64,000 bases of DNA, taken from positions 77,676,231-77,740,230 of the forward strand of contig NC_133647.1 of NCBI RefSeq assembly GCF_009905375.1, given 5' to 3'. The notes below the pieces were generated by a model, which was not told the DNA's origin, ran no database searches, and saw nothing but the letters and a program-made list of their open reading frames with translations. The stretch comes from Apium graveolens. Taxonomy: Eukaryota; Streptophyta; Magnoliopsida; Apiales; Apiaceae. Positions 34,802 through 46,336 of this stretch are shown here, piece by piece; position 1 is the first letter of the stretch; each line of letters begins with the position of its first letter. A program made the translations under genes and the position numbers.

Positions 34802-37130
34802 CTAATGATTAGTTTTAAGGACCCAGACTTGCTTGGATCCTTTGGCCTTATTAAGTTTGTTAACATTTGCAGCGGATTTAGCATCAGAGTTTATGCTAAC
34901 ATTTTTCTTATCAGCATTTACACTATCAGACTTTGTATCAGAATTTACACTAGAAGGAACAATGCTAACTTTCTTTAAAGAAGGTTTTATTTGATAATAA
35001 TCATAGTACAAACTATGATATTCCTTACAAGTATAAATGGAATGCCATAAACTAGCACAATGAAAATAAGGATTTTGTGGCCTATATCTAACAGACTGAC
35101 TCTTAACTCCTGACTTTGAAGGTAAGGAGTTTATGTTCTTATTTTTCCTGCAAAAAGAAGCCAGATGGTTAGAATTTCCACAGTTATGACATGTTTTTCT
35201 AGTAGCATTAGAAACAGGCTTATAATCATTACTTTTATTCACACCTTCCTTTCCATTCCTATTTTTCCTAGGTGGATTTACCTTATTTACATTCTTAACA
35301 TCTTTCAGCTTATGCTTAAGCTGCTTCTTTGTCATTAAGCCTATGTTAACTTCAGTTGGCTTATCCTGTTTTGATTTGTCAGAAGTTAATTTCTCTTTAA
35401 CTTCTGATTTATCAATATCAGACTTTACAGCTACAAACTTAACAGGATTTACCTTTGGCTTTTGTTTAAGAATTATAGGCTCAATCTCTACAGTTCCCTT
35501 ATCATTCTTATCATCTCCATAACCTAAGCCTTCTTTCCAGTTTCCACTACTTAACAAATTCTGAGTTGTTCTGCCATAGTTAGTCCAAGTCCTGATAATC
35601 TCTTTTTCTTTTTTCTAACTCAGTTTTTAGAGATTCATTTAATTTAAGAATTTCATCCCTAACATAAAAGGCATCATCTCTATTTTTCTGAGTTTGATGG
35701 AACATGACTAACTCTTTTTCAAAATAATCATTCCTCTTCTTATAAGCAAGATTTTCAAAAGTTAATCTTTCACATGTTAAAGTTTGATCTCTATAACTAA
35801 TGAACATGGTTTTAAGATATCTTCTCAACTCATTAATACCATCAGTATGAAAGGCATAAGTAGTTTGAGGTACCTTTAAGTCAGCAGTTTCAGAACTGCT
35901 ATCAGCATTTGCCATTAAGGCATAGTTCTCCTCACTTTCAGAATCTGAAGTGTATGTCCAGCTTTTCTTATTTGTGACAAGAGCCTTGCCTTTGTCACTC
36001 TTCACTTTCTTGCAATCAGGAGATATGTGGCCTTTCTCACCACAATTGTAGCATTTGACATTTAAGTAATCTCCTCTGTCAGACTTTCTTCCTTTGCCTT
36101 CAGATTTTCTGAAACTCTTCTTATCAGGACTTGCACCTTTCCTGGAAAACTTCTTTCCTTTTCTGAATTTCCTGTATGCAATCCTTGTGATTCCTTTCAC
36201 CATCAGAGCACACAGCTTCATCATCTCTTCATCAGGATCCAGCTCAGGTAAGCTTTCAGTTTCAGAGTCATCATCAGTATCAGAACTTGATGATTCAGTA
36301 TCAGACTTTGTGATGAGAGCTTTTCCCTTGCTTTTTCTTGAGGCAACTACTTTGGGGGATTCCTCCTCAGCCTTAAGAGCAACTGTCCTTGACTTTCTTC
36401 CTTTTCTCTTGTTTCTTTGTTCCATCTCAAGTTCATGAGTCTTGAGCATCCCATAAATTTCATTAAGAGTTATTTCTTCAAGATTATAGTTGTCCCTTAT
36501 AGTGGTGGCCTTCAAATCCCAACTTTCAGGAAGTGCTAACAGGAATTTAAGATTTGAATCCTCAAGATCATATTCCTTGTCAAATAGTGACAAATCATTC
36601 AAGAGTTTGACAAATCTGTCATATAAACTAGTTAATGACTCATCAGGCTTTGAGTCAAAGTGTTCATACTCTTGAGTGAGTATTGTCTTCCTGTTCTTCT
36701 TAATTGATTCGGTTCCCTGGCATCTTGTCTCCAAAGCATCCCATATATCCTTTGCAGTCTTGCAGTTGATTACCCTATTTGACATTACATTATCAATAGC
36801 ACTATGCAACAAGTGTCATACCTTAGCATCCTTAGCAATTGATGAGATATCTTCAGTAGTATAATCACTCTTCTCTTTTGGTACAGACTTTGCTGGTTCA
36901 CCTGCAACTACAACAGAGAGTTTGGTTGGCTTGTGTGGTCCTTCATTGATTCTGTCAAGGTATTCTGGATCAGTAGGTTCCAGAAACATAGACATCCTCA
37001 CCTTCCATATGGAATATTCAGATGGTTTCAGTATGGGAACTCTAATAGTCTCATATCGACTATGGATTTGAGTCTTTGGAGGTTCTTCAGTTTTGGTGGG
37101 CTTAGTTGGAGTTTGTTCTTCTTCAGACAT
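34802..37130 (-). pseudogene. Copia-A gag with two or three zinc knuckles
   Basis: Starts with ATG at 37130 (MSEEEQTPTKPTKTEEPP). A TGA near 36813-36815 interrupts the capsid region, which continues in frame (VMSNRVINCKTAKDIWDALE). The first knuckle, CYNCGEKGHISPDC, lies at about 36030-36060. A frame change near 35580-35590 leads to the rest of gag (35557-34802). That part has a second knuckle, CHNCGNSNHLASFC, and a third, degenerate one (HCASLWHSIYTCKEYH), and ends in a Ser/Asp/Lys-rich tail and WVLKTNH before TAG. The long multi-knuckle gag is typical of Sirevirus-type elements. Confidence 0.85.
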
Positions 37131-37170
37131 GATTGTTTTCGGATCTTAAACTATTTGTGTGTTAACAGAT

Positions 37171-37186
37171 CTACTCTGATATCACT
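37171..37186 (-). other. Copia-A primer binding site, degenerate
   Basis: The reverse complement reads AGTGATATCAGAGTAG directly after the 5' LTR. It is a mutated match to the initiator tRNA-Met PBS (TGGTATCAGAGC). Confidence 0.75.
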
Positions 37187-37785
37187 TGTTAGGTCACACA
37201 CACTGTAGAAGGGGGTTAAATACAGTGTTTATCACAATCAAATCGAATTAAAGAACACAAGTAACAGAAAACAAGCTTTATTAAACTCTGTTACAATATG
37301 GAACTGTCCTCTCTCAGTGATGAACAAATTATCACGAGAGCTGCTAGGGTTACAATAAATAATAACTTCGATTATGATAACACATATAGTGTAAACCCTA
37401 TGTCTGTGTTTATATACTACACAGTTACAAGATAATCTCTAATTGATATGAAATATAATTCTGCTTCCTAAAATATATCAACTAGTTATCTTTTCTTCCA
37501 AGTATTCTATTCTTCATAGAATTCCTTCTTCATGCATATCTCTTCTTGCGTTTGTCTTGATCTTCTTTCCTTTCAATCAGCCGCCTTCCTTATCTGAAAG
37601 TCTCCTTAAGTCCTGATATTATCTTCTGATAAATATATCCTGATAACTTAAGTTCTGACAACTTAAGTTCTGACTTCAGTATAAGTGTTGATTTCCAGTT
37701 AAGTACTGATTTGTCCTGTTTAAGTAAGATATGAAAAACTAAAAACAAATCATATTAGACATGACATTATCAAATATATCTAACA
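37187..37785 (-). repeat. Copia-A 5' LTR (599 bp)
   Basis: Same length and ends as 15569-16167 (TGTTAGGTCACACACACTG to ATATATCTAACA), followed by the CTTAC duplication at 37786-37790. Confidence 0.93.
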
Positions 37786-39729
37786 CTTACAAGTATCATT
37801 CGTATGATGTTATTATTCAGCAATCATTGCTTTCAATGGATATTCTCCATAATATCACAATATAGAATTCTAAGGACATGGAAGGATAATCCTTGTTATA
37901 TTCTTCCTTCCAAGTTATAAATCTTCTGAGTGTTACGACTCTTTTATTCAGAGCTCATTATTTGTTCAGATGTTAGATATTAAAATCTTGTTAAGATTTT
38001 CTAAATTTCATCGATATCGTGAAAATCATTTTTCCAAAGCTAATTGCCTTCCCAACAAAGAAGAGGTATAGTTGAGAACCGATTGTTATAATATGAGACT
38101 GAAAGCTCAGTGCTATGATGGTGCAATCGGAGCATCGTGATGTGTTAGTTGTTTTAAAAAGGGAATACCATGTTTAGTTATTATCATAAGTATCATTAAT
38201 ATGGTTATAGAAGAACGAAAATAGGGATACAACATGATTAGTGAGGTACACTTCTATGAAACATTATCGGGATAGGTGCTAATAAATTCGGGAAAGACCA
38301 AGCATGTATGAATTTGAGGAATAAGATTTTCAAAAAGTGAAGGTAAGGTTAGTAGCAATCCCGTGCTAGAAATACTCAACGATAAAAATAGGATGTTGTG
38401 TGAAGTCTAATGGTATGTCTACGCAGCTTAAGGACCGTGACATAAGGCGTCCTAATGATGATCTAGAATAATTGCGATAAGGTTCGCATGGAAAAGGACA
38501 AGGAGTTTACTTATGATGAAATTTGGAAAAAAAAATCTTATTTTACTGAACACGAGATAGAGGCTATAGTCAAATTGATCAAAGGCCATGATTGAGAAAT
38601 CTATTATCATCAAGGAAAGGCCAATATGGTGGCCGACACTTTAAGTAGGAAAAGATATATTAAGGATGACAAATCTCAGAATAACTGATGAGAAGGATCG
38701 CATGAAAAGAACGCTTTATTACTTAACAAGAAGACTTAAAGATGCCTAAAAACGTAAACGGATATTAGTCATGACAGAATATGTAAAGGGATGTCATTGA
38801 GTAGGTAAGTAAGTATTCAACATGGTTGAAAATGAAAACGGAAAGGCGAGAGTTAAAATTTTGGAGATTACGACTTGTAGATGACCCAAATAGGAGTAAG
38901 ATTTAATTATAATAAATTTTGAAGGAGGATTATCAAGAACCAAGTCAGCCGTCGTGCTATTTGAGGATTTTGAGTGATAGATTAAATAAGACCGCTCATT
39001 TTATTATGCAAACGATAGATGTCCACTCTACAAGTACGACCCAGAAGGTATCGTATGGGAATGATTAAAGAAATCTGACCGATGACGGAAGCTGAACGTT
39101 CCACGATCCTAAAATGTGTCAATCAATTGCGTATGAAATGGTGCTTCCTTCAAGATTGCAACAGGACCCAACGTGCCTTACGTCACTACGGGAAGAAATG
39201 TTAAATCTAGTGCTAAGCGTGTAGCAGGAGACGAGCGTGTAGAAATGCAACGAGAACTTCTTACATGACTTAATCGACATAGAGGATGCGCCAAAATGGG
39301 AAAACGTTAAGGAATGAAACTCTAGCACTAGTAGGAGCGATGTAGGAGAAACAAATAAGTTGAAGGATGATTCCAAACACTTGAAGATGCGCTAATTGTC
39401 CATATTATCAATTTTTAAGGGAGATGAAGTGACCAGTTGACGTTAATCGAATCACCGATAATAACGAGTTATCATGCGGGCATTGGAATGGCTACAAAGC
39501 TTTGTACGGAAGAAAGAATCGTTCTCCCTTTGGATTGGGAAAAAGTTGGTAAGCGGAAGATACTTGGACCATCGTTGAGTCAACAGACCAAATAAATTCC
39601 TAGAACTTATCAGAACCCGACTAGCGGCAGCCCAGGATAAACAATAGAGATATACAGACCAAAACTATAAAGACAGGATGTACGAAGTAACAAACCAAGT
39701 ATTGTTGCAAGTGCCTCCCAGAGAGGGAG
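37786..39729 (+). pseudogene. Gypsy-B RNase H and integrase, heavily decayed
   Basis: The right part of the interrupted gypsy internal region. At about 38602-38656 the plus strand gives YYHQGKANMVADTLSRKR, the end of a gypsy RNase H. Near 39498-39530 it gives LYGRK, and at about 39605-39720 LIRTRLAAAQDKQ and YTDQNYKDRMYEV, both from the integrase C-terminal half. Stops and shifts are frequent. I do not see a protease or an RT active site in this element. Confidence 0.7.
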
Positions 39730-42700
39730 TGTAATATCCCATATTTTCAAATATTGTTATTATAATTATTAGGAATTATTTATGTGATTTTATAAGAGTT
39801 TTAGTGAATTATCTGGTAATTGGAGTTGGTGTTTGGGTGTTTATATGTGATATTATTTGAGTATTTTAATTTTTATGTGCTCAGAATAAAATATAGATAA
39901 TTGTGATATTTTTCTGGTAATTTTTGGACTGTTAGATGATTTTATATTGATTTATGAATTATTAATTATTTTCTGAATAATTACCAAATTTATTTTATAA
40001 AGCCGGGAATCGTCCGACTTCAACCGTTTTTGCGTTTTTACAACCCGAAACTCTTCCGAAAACTCCTTCCTAACCTAATATGGTAATTCCGGACATTTTC
40101 CATGTTTTGACTTTTTCAATCTGGATTACGGTTTGACACGTGCGCGGTCCGGCGCAAGATTTTCGATACGATAGTTATTTCGGTAATCAATAAATCCCGT
40201 ATTCTCGAGAGACGAGATATTTTTACGTTATTTTCGTATATAGTGTTTTATAAAAAGCTCGGTTTTGATAATTATCCAATTCTGGTATTTAATTGTATCG
40301 TTTTTATAGTTACTTAGTGGCTAAGTAACTAATTTAACGATCCAAAACGATCCAGAATGATCCAATATTCCATAAATATAAATAGCCTATTTCTTATTTC
40401 GTTTATTCCGTTTATTCATTTGCAACCAGTTAAAACACCGTAAATACAGAAAAAAACCCGAGAAACCGATACGTTCCCGAGAATCAAACACAAGAACGAA
40501 GGTGTTATCGAACTCCGATTCGGGCGTGCAGCATATCAAAACGAAGCTCTCGAAATCTTCTTTCTGAATCAATCATCAGCTTCTGCCCAGAAATCATGAT
40601 AATTTTCTTATTTATTTATTTATATTCGAATTATTTGATAATTAAATTATGAAAATTTGTTCTTGATGTTATTGATGTGATTTGATGCTTCCATCTTGTA
40701 GAGCATGTTTTTCTGGTCAATTTAGTATATTATACGTCAAAAACTGAGTTCAATAACATATAGAAAATGGGGTTTGATTCTCGAAAATAAAATTAGGGTT
40801 TTGATATGAATGTTCTAAATTGAAAATTGGGTTTTTCTGGGTTAAGGGTTATTGCTTGAAATTGATTGCACAGAAGTATAGATTGTCAAAAGACGAATCG
40901 AATGGTACCACTGGTTTTAACAGACGATGTCAGGAAGGTGGTGATCGGAAAAATGATCGAGGTGGCAGCGGAAAGTTTGAACGGATTTTCCATGCGATTC
41001 ATCGACTGTTTGGATGATTCGTTACTGCAGATGTGTTTCTGGGATTGCATAGATCATACGCCTGTGTTTTGGTTGAATTCTGGACTGATTTCGGCTCGCC
41101 GGAAAAGCTCGGATCGCCGTTAATGGAGTCCAGCCGGCATCCGGCGACGGGGACGGGGACGGGGAAGATGGCAAAAATGCAGGTTGGTACCTGTATTTTT
41201 GCTAATCTTGCAAAGCATGGATTTCTGTTTTTAAAATATTACAAAAATTAGATTTCTGTTTAAATCTTTTAGAAATGATATTTTATTATTTTAAAAATTA
41301 GAAAAAAAATATTTATTTAATTCAGAAAATTATTTTAATTATTTATTTATTCAAAAATAAATCGAAATTATTTTATTAATTAATTTTAATTAGTTTTAAT
41401 TATTTTAATTAATCGATTAATTTATAATTAATTGACTAATTAATTTAATTAATTATTAATTGATTTTAATTGATTTAATAATTAGATTTAATTATTTAAA
41501 ATTGATTTAAAAATTCCGAAAAATAGTTTTGAGCTTTAAAATATTATTTTAAATTATTTTCTAGGCTCGATAATTTTTATAAAATTATTTTTGAGTGTTC
41601 GAGCCCTATTATTTAATTATTAAATGATTCGGAGATCATTTTTATTCCGAAAAATGTTCAAAAATTCATAATAAATCAACCGTTCGTCCGTTTAATACGA
41701 AACGAACCCCTCCAGACTCAGAAAAATATTCCGCTTTCAATAAAAATACTTTCGAGACCCAAATCCTTTTGTTTCGAAAGGTCGCTTGTTTTACGAATGA
41801 TTCTGAGTCGATTATTCATCGATAAATCATATTTTTGACCTGATTTCAGTTTTAAACATACCGAATCGAACCTTTTGATGAACCGAGGCGTATATGATAT
41901 GAATTATGTGATACGTGAGTTATGTGCTTATGTGCTATGTGAATTATGTGCATATGTGGGTCAAAAGTCTTGTATTTGACTGCTTTCTTTATGTGCGGGC
42001 TATCGTATGGGTAGACGATAGGCTTTTGACGCGCAGTTCGTCGAGTTATTATCGTTTAGACGATTAAAGCTATATCTTTTAATTATAGATGCGGATCATT
42101 CGAGTTGATCAGGACAAGACGTTGGATAAAGAATAAGATGGAATGGTATTGGGTAGCTGGCTTCTAGCAATCGCAGGAGCAGCATATCGGTAAAGTGTTG
42201 AAAGGAAAGACGGTGATGTTTTGAGACAGAATGTCAGAATAAATGTGTCGTTGCGAGTGTGACTAACTCCTAAAACCCAAAGGCAAGTATTCCTATCATC
42301 ATTTCTTGTTCAAGTGATATTTATTTTGAATCTTATCATGCAAGTATTGCTTTCCCTATTCTCAGTTCGAAATAGATAAATGTTTTACATATCGCTGAAT
42401 TAAATAATTCTGTCTGTGCAAATGCTCATCTGCTATTCTATATTCAGAATAGGCAAGTGTTTTTACTTATCCAATTATCGGATTTATAAATGTTTTGGAT
42501 TTTGAGAAAAGTGATTTGGTTGCGAATATTCCTACCCAAGAATTGGGGGAATAAAATTATTTCGGGTGTCGATTATTATGACCCCTTTTTCAATAAAATA
42601 TTTTAGGATTGGATGGTTACTGGTTGCGTAAGAGGCCGAGGCACCGGTCCAGCGTGAGCTATTATACGGAAGTGTAATATCTTACAAGGCTAGTTATGCC

Positions 42701-43860
42701 TTTTTCTGGCGCCCTATAGGTACCGTATGTCTTCGGGATACGGGTAGTACCTATATTTACGGTATGGCTGCGGGATACCAGTGTTGTTTCGTGACTGATC
42801 ATCAGGAACAACATAGTGCATAATTGGTTCCAATCTAAATATATATCTAAAATTCTTTATTGTTTTGAAAATCATAGCATAAATGATTTATCAACTGTTT
42901 CTGTTTTGGAATAATGGTGAAATGCAGTTTTGATTCAGATTCTGAATTATGCTGATACTTACGTTGTTGTTAAATATCAAAGGTGGTATTAGTATAGATG
43001 ATTGATGTTGACTTCAGTATGGGTGTTGTGAACATCAAAGTTCGTATTGATATCTAATTTGATATGACAGCAAAATAAGTATTAATTTCAAGAGTTCGGT
43101 TTAGAGTAAAGTTTATGATTCAATCCATAATCATTGTTTCATGTTGTTGTTGTTTACGATATTTCCGTAAACACAGTTTTACGAGTTTTATTCTCGTCAA
43201 GATTCAAAGTATTGCTGAAGCATTTCGCTCAAAAATATCAAAATGGTTTTGAATACAATTAAGGAATCAATTCTGGGGTTCCTCAACTAAAATTTTATGA
43301 TTCAACAATTATGATTTTAAATGTTCTGCTCTAATTCAGATGTCGGTTTTACATCAAAACAACCCTATATATGTTATAATTAACTTCCTGAGCATTTCTT
43401 CCGCTCATACTTGCCTGTTTTTAAATTTAACCTCCAGTGAGGATTAGCTCGTGTTGTTTAACTCCGTAATTCAAGGAAGCAAAGAAGAAGCTCTTGGAAG
43501 GTGGTTGGTCCAGGGTTTGCGATCTAGTGTAAGTTTTATTGTGTAAAGTTGTTTATATTATATTATAATTGTGTATTTTATAGTTGGGCCTAGTATACTT
43601 CTTTTCGAAGTTACACTAGCGGGTTAAGTTTTGAGATTGAGAATAGTTGCAAAGAGTTTTAAAAGAAAGTGAAAAAAATTATTTGTGGAATTTGGATATC
43701 TTGTTTCTAGAACTGTAACCTTAAAAGATCTTGGATTAGTTGGGGTTATTTATATTAAATATCTTCCGCTGGCATTTATTTATTGTTTTAACAGGTTAAT
43801 TTGGATTGAGGTTTCACAGTGACGACCAAATCCCTTGACCTCGGATTTGGGGGCGTTACA
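39730..43860 (+). repeat. Gypsy-C solo LTR (4,131 bp)
   Basis: It begins TGTAATATCCC and ends GGGGGCGTTACA. It is flanked on both sides by GGGAG (39725-39729 and 43861-43865), and there is no PBS or internal sequence at either end. It splits the Gypsy-B integrase between VPPREG and the GPF region. The 3' end resembles that of the Gypsy-B LTR. It contains a very AT-rich block (about 41270-41520). The orientation is inferred from the TGTAAT start. It was left by recombination between two LTRs of a full element. Confidence 0.93.
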
Positions 43861-44278
43861 GGGAGTTATGAGATTCTAAAAGGAAAGACATGTTGAATCC
43901 AAGGTTTATTGGACCAATTGAAATCTTTAAAGGACTAAGAAAGTTGGCTTACAAATTCGCACCATCGTCGAGCGGTCGCCAAGTTTATAATGAGTACCAC
44001 GAATTGAGGTTGGGAAATTTAACCATGAAAACCAAACATATGATTGAAAATGAGCTAATAAACTCGTAGCCAGACTTAGCGTATGTCGAATAACGTGTAG
44101 AGGTCATAAGACTACAAGGACGAGTACCCGGAAATATATTGGATGGATGAGTGGAAATTTTATGAAGAGATCAAATACTGCAAGGTCAACGTGAGAACTC
44201 GAGGTTGTCATGCGAGAAGCATATCCCTACCTGTTCCTGAACTGATTCCGGGACGGAATCCTTTTAAGGGGGGAAGAC
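43861..44278 (+). pseudogene. Gypsy-B integrase C-terminus and polypurine tract
   Basis: It continues the gypsy frame after the solo LTR: RFIGPIEIF, then KLAYKFAPSSSGRQVYNEYH, which is the GPF region. The pol end reads REAYPYLF at about 44205-44235. The polypurine tract TTTTAAGGGGGGAAGAC (44262-44278) abuts the 3' LTR. Confidence 0.75.
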
Positions 44279-46056
44279 TGTAAGAACCCAATTTTTTGAC
44301 GTCAGTAAAAGACCTTTTTGAATAGTAATATAACATCTCAAATTTTTGAGACCTTGTAAAAACGCCTAATGAATAGTAATCCTGACAGATGGGGAAAACT
44401 TTTTAGCCCACACTATGTTGTGTATGAGAAAATGAGATTCGAAGTTGATATTATGATTATACGTACCAAATGAGTGTATGTAAACGCTATTAGTTTTCGA
44501 AAAAACGAACTTTGAAAAACGACCATATTTACGAATCATCGAGGATTACAGGAATCACAATATAAATACGAATTTAAAACCCTACGGATTTATATCCAAG
44601 TATGATAATTCAAAAGATAAGGAATAAATACGAAAGGAATTACGTCGCGAACCATTTACGAGGAAGTATTACAAAAACGTTTAAGCGACCGAGCGAACGC
44701 GTAAACGATTAAATAAACGTAATGCACTAACTAACCATGGTAAGAAAGTAACCATGGTAAGAAAGTAACCATGGTTACTTTATCAAATAGTGAGCTAGAG
44801 ATAGGATGATCAACCAAGGTTAAGCAAATAGTGAGCTAAAGGGGCTCAGCAAGTGGCTTAGCTTGTTATCTACCACAAGCTAGCTAGATTTGTCTCCAAG
44901 ATTGGCAACATAAATCAAATACTAGGATATAAACTAGAGAATAAAAATCAATATAAGATATCACAAGCTATCACTTGCATCATTCCAAGAAGCAACCAAG
45001 AAGCATCACCAAAAACTCTCTCTTTCTCTCCCACTTCTCTCCATTCGGCCTTTCATCAAAAACCAAGGGAATCAAAATCAAAACCTCAAGCTCTAGCCAT
45101 GGATAAATCCTCCCATTAATTATTAAGTTTCCTAACAACCAAACTAAGGTAAGATAAATTTTTGAGCTCTTTTTATCAAGGTTTGATGGGTGAAATAAAA
45201 TCAAGAAAGTTGAGAATGAATAGTATGAATAGTAACTCTTCTATGGTTTCTTGATTTCAATGGTTGTTTTAGGTTCCAAAAACCATACTAAGCACTCCCA
45301 AGACTTCACCATCATCAAGAACATATCTCAAGCTCTCAAGAAAGGTAAAAATATTTGACCCAACTTTATTTAAGATTTAAGTTCAAGATCCTTTTAGTAT
45401 GTAGTTGTAAACATAGTTTTGGTGGGAGTATTGTTGTAATCTTGATGTTTAGCTAAGTAGATTTAAGGTTGATTGTTGTTGCCTCAAAAACATGATGTTC
45501 TTGAGAGGAGTTAGTGTGTTGATGATGATATGTTGATTGTTGGTGGTAGTATAATGATTTAAGGCGTAAACGAAACTCCGATCGTAACTGTAATCTCGTT
45601 AAAACGAACAAAACATAACTTTAAGTTTCTGTAGGAAGTCCTGAAGCTGTAAACTGTAGTTTCTTGAAAAATAACCCTTGATTATGATAGAAAATGTTAT
45701 AAGGATCGTTTAGGCGCTTGAATCGCTTGATTCTGATTTACGGATCAAAAGTTATGGCCGTTTTACTAAAAGTGATTTACGTGACAAAAACTGCTACAAA
45801 TTACGAATTTTAAAAATATAAAAGATTGACTTAAAAATGTTCATAAATCATGAAAATTTTACAGAGAGTAATAAATAGAGTTTATTAGCTTCCATAAAAA
45901 TTTCAAGTAAAAATGTTGATTTTTCAATTTTATAAAAATATCGGAGCCGAGGTCGCGCGGAGTACAAATGTCAAAACAACCCCCTATTAGGAAACTGTCA
46001 CTTCGGGATTTTCACCCCTATTAGCTCCTCGAGGTGATTTCGTATTAAAATATTAA
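44279..46056 (+). repeat. Gypsy-B 3' LTR, truncated
   Basis: Starts TGTAAGAACCC after the polypurine tract and matches the first part of 9007-13109. About 230 bp present at 10728-10961 are missing here (junction near 46020), and the match stops at about 46056, so over 2 kb of LTR is lost. It has an extra copy of the 17-bp CCATGGTAAGAAAGTAA unit near 44740-44775. Confidence 0.85.
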
Positions 46057-46336
46057 CATATTATGCATATGTTACATAAAAAAGATACGAATAAAGTTAA
46101 ATGAATGTGTGTATATTAGGGTAGAACGTGATGAACAGGCTGTGTTTAAAATAGTAGGATTAGAGCTTGAGTGTTTCCTGTTTTCTTATTAGATTGAAAA
46201 TAATAAAAAACTGTTTTCTACAATTTTCTTCTTCTAATTATAAATCAATCGAGAAAACTTTTCTGAAAGATTGGTGAAGCAACTCTTGTGTAATTGTAAC
46301 CATAGCGAGAGCGCCACATTACTACCAAAGCAAATA
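46057..46336. other. Unassigned flank between Gypsy-B and the pogo element
   Basis: AT-rich 280 bp with no gene or repeat that I recognise. It may be original sequence upstream of the host gene. Confidence 0.4.

Larger units (their letters stand above)
15569..37785 (-). mobile_element. Copia-A: Sirevirus-type Ty1/copia element with nested insertions
   Basis: Minus-strand element with two 599-bp LTRs and a perfect 5-bp target duplication. Order on the minus strand: LTR, Met-type PBS, gag with zinc knuckles, protease, integrase, RT, RNase H (the Ty1/copia order), then about 4 kb of extra ORF, a polypurine tract and the LTR. The extra ORF after RNase H and the long gag place it with the Sirevirus (SIRE/Maximus) group. 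It is interrupted twice by Copia-B-family sequence (23053-24397 and 25028-33332). Stops, frameshifts and a changed RT active site make it defective. The LTRs differ at about 12 positions by hand count (2%). Confidence 0.92.
9007..46056 (+). mobile_element. Gypsy-B: long-LTR gypsy element with nested insertions
   Basis: Plus-strand element bounded by a 5' LTR (9007-13109) and a truncated copy of the same LTR (44279-46056). Subtracting Copia-A and Gypsy-C, its internal region is about 4.8 kb: 13110-15568, 37786-39729 and 43861-44278. PBS, RNase H, integrase C-terminus and polypurine tract are recognisable and in the expected order. Its insertion site is Athila-1; the five bases before the LTR are GATTA. 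The matching right copy is lost with the LTR end. A chromovirus of the Tekay/Del type is likely from the Met PBS and the 4-kb LTR. Confidence 0.8.

Noticed and set aside
36094..36438. 114-codon plus-strand ORF with a long Ser run
   Set aside because: Antisense of the Copia-A gag Lys/Asp/Ser-rich region.
40820..41251. Three overlapping plus-strand ORFs in the Gypsy-C solo LTR
   Set aside because: They lie within a solo LTR with clean target duplications; no domain. A short LTR-encoded peptide cannot be excluded but is not supported.
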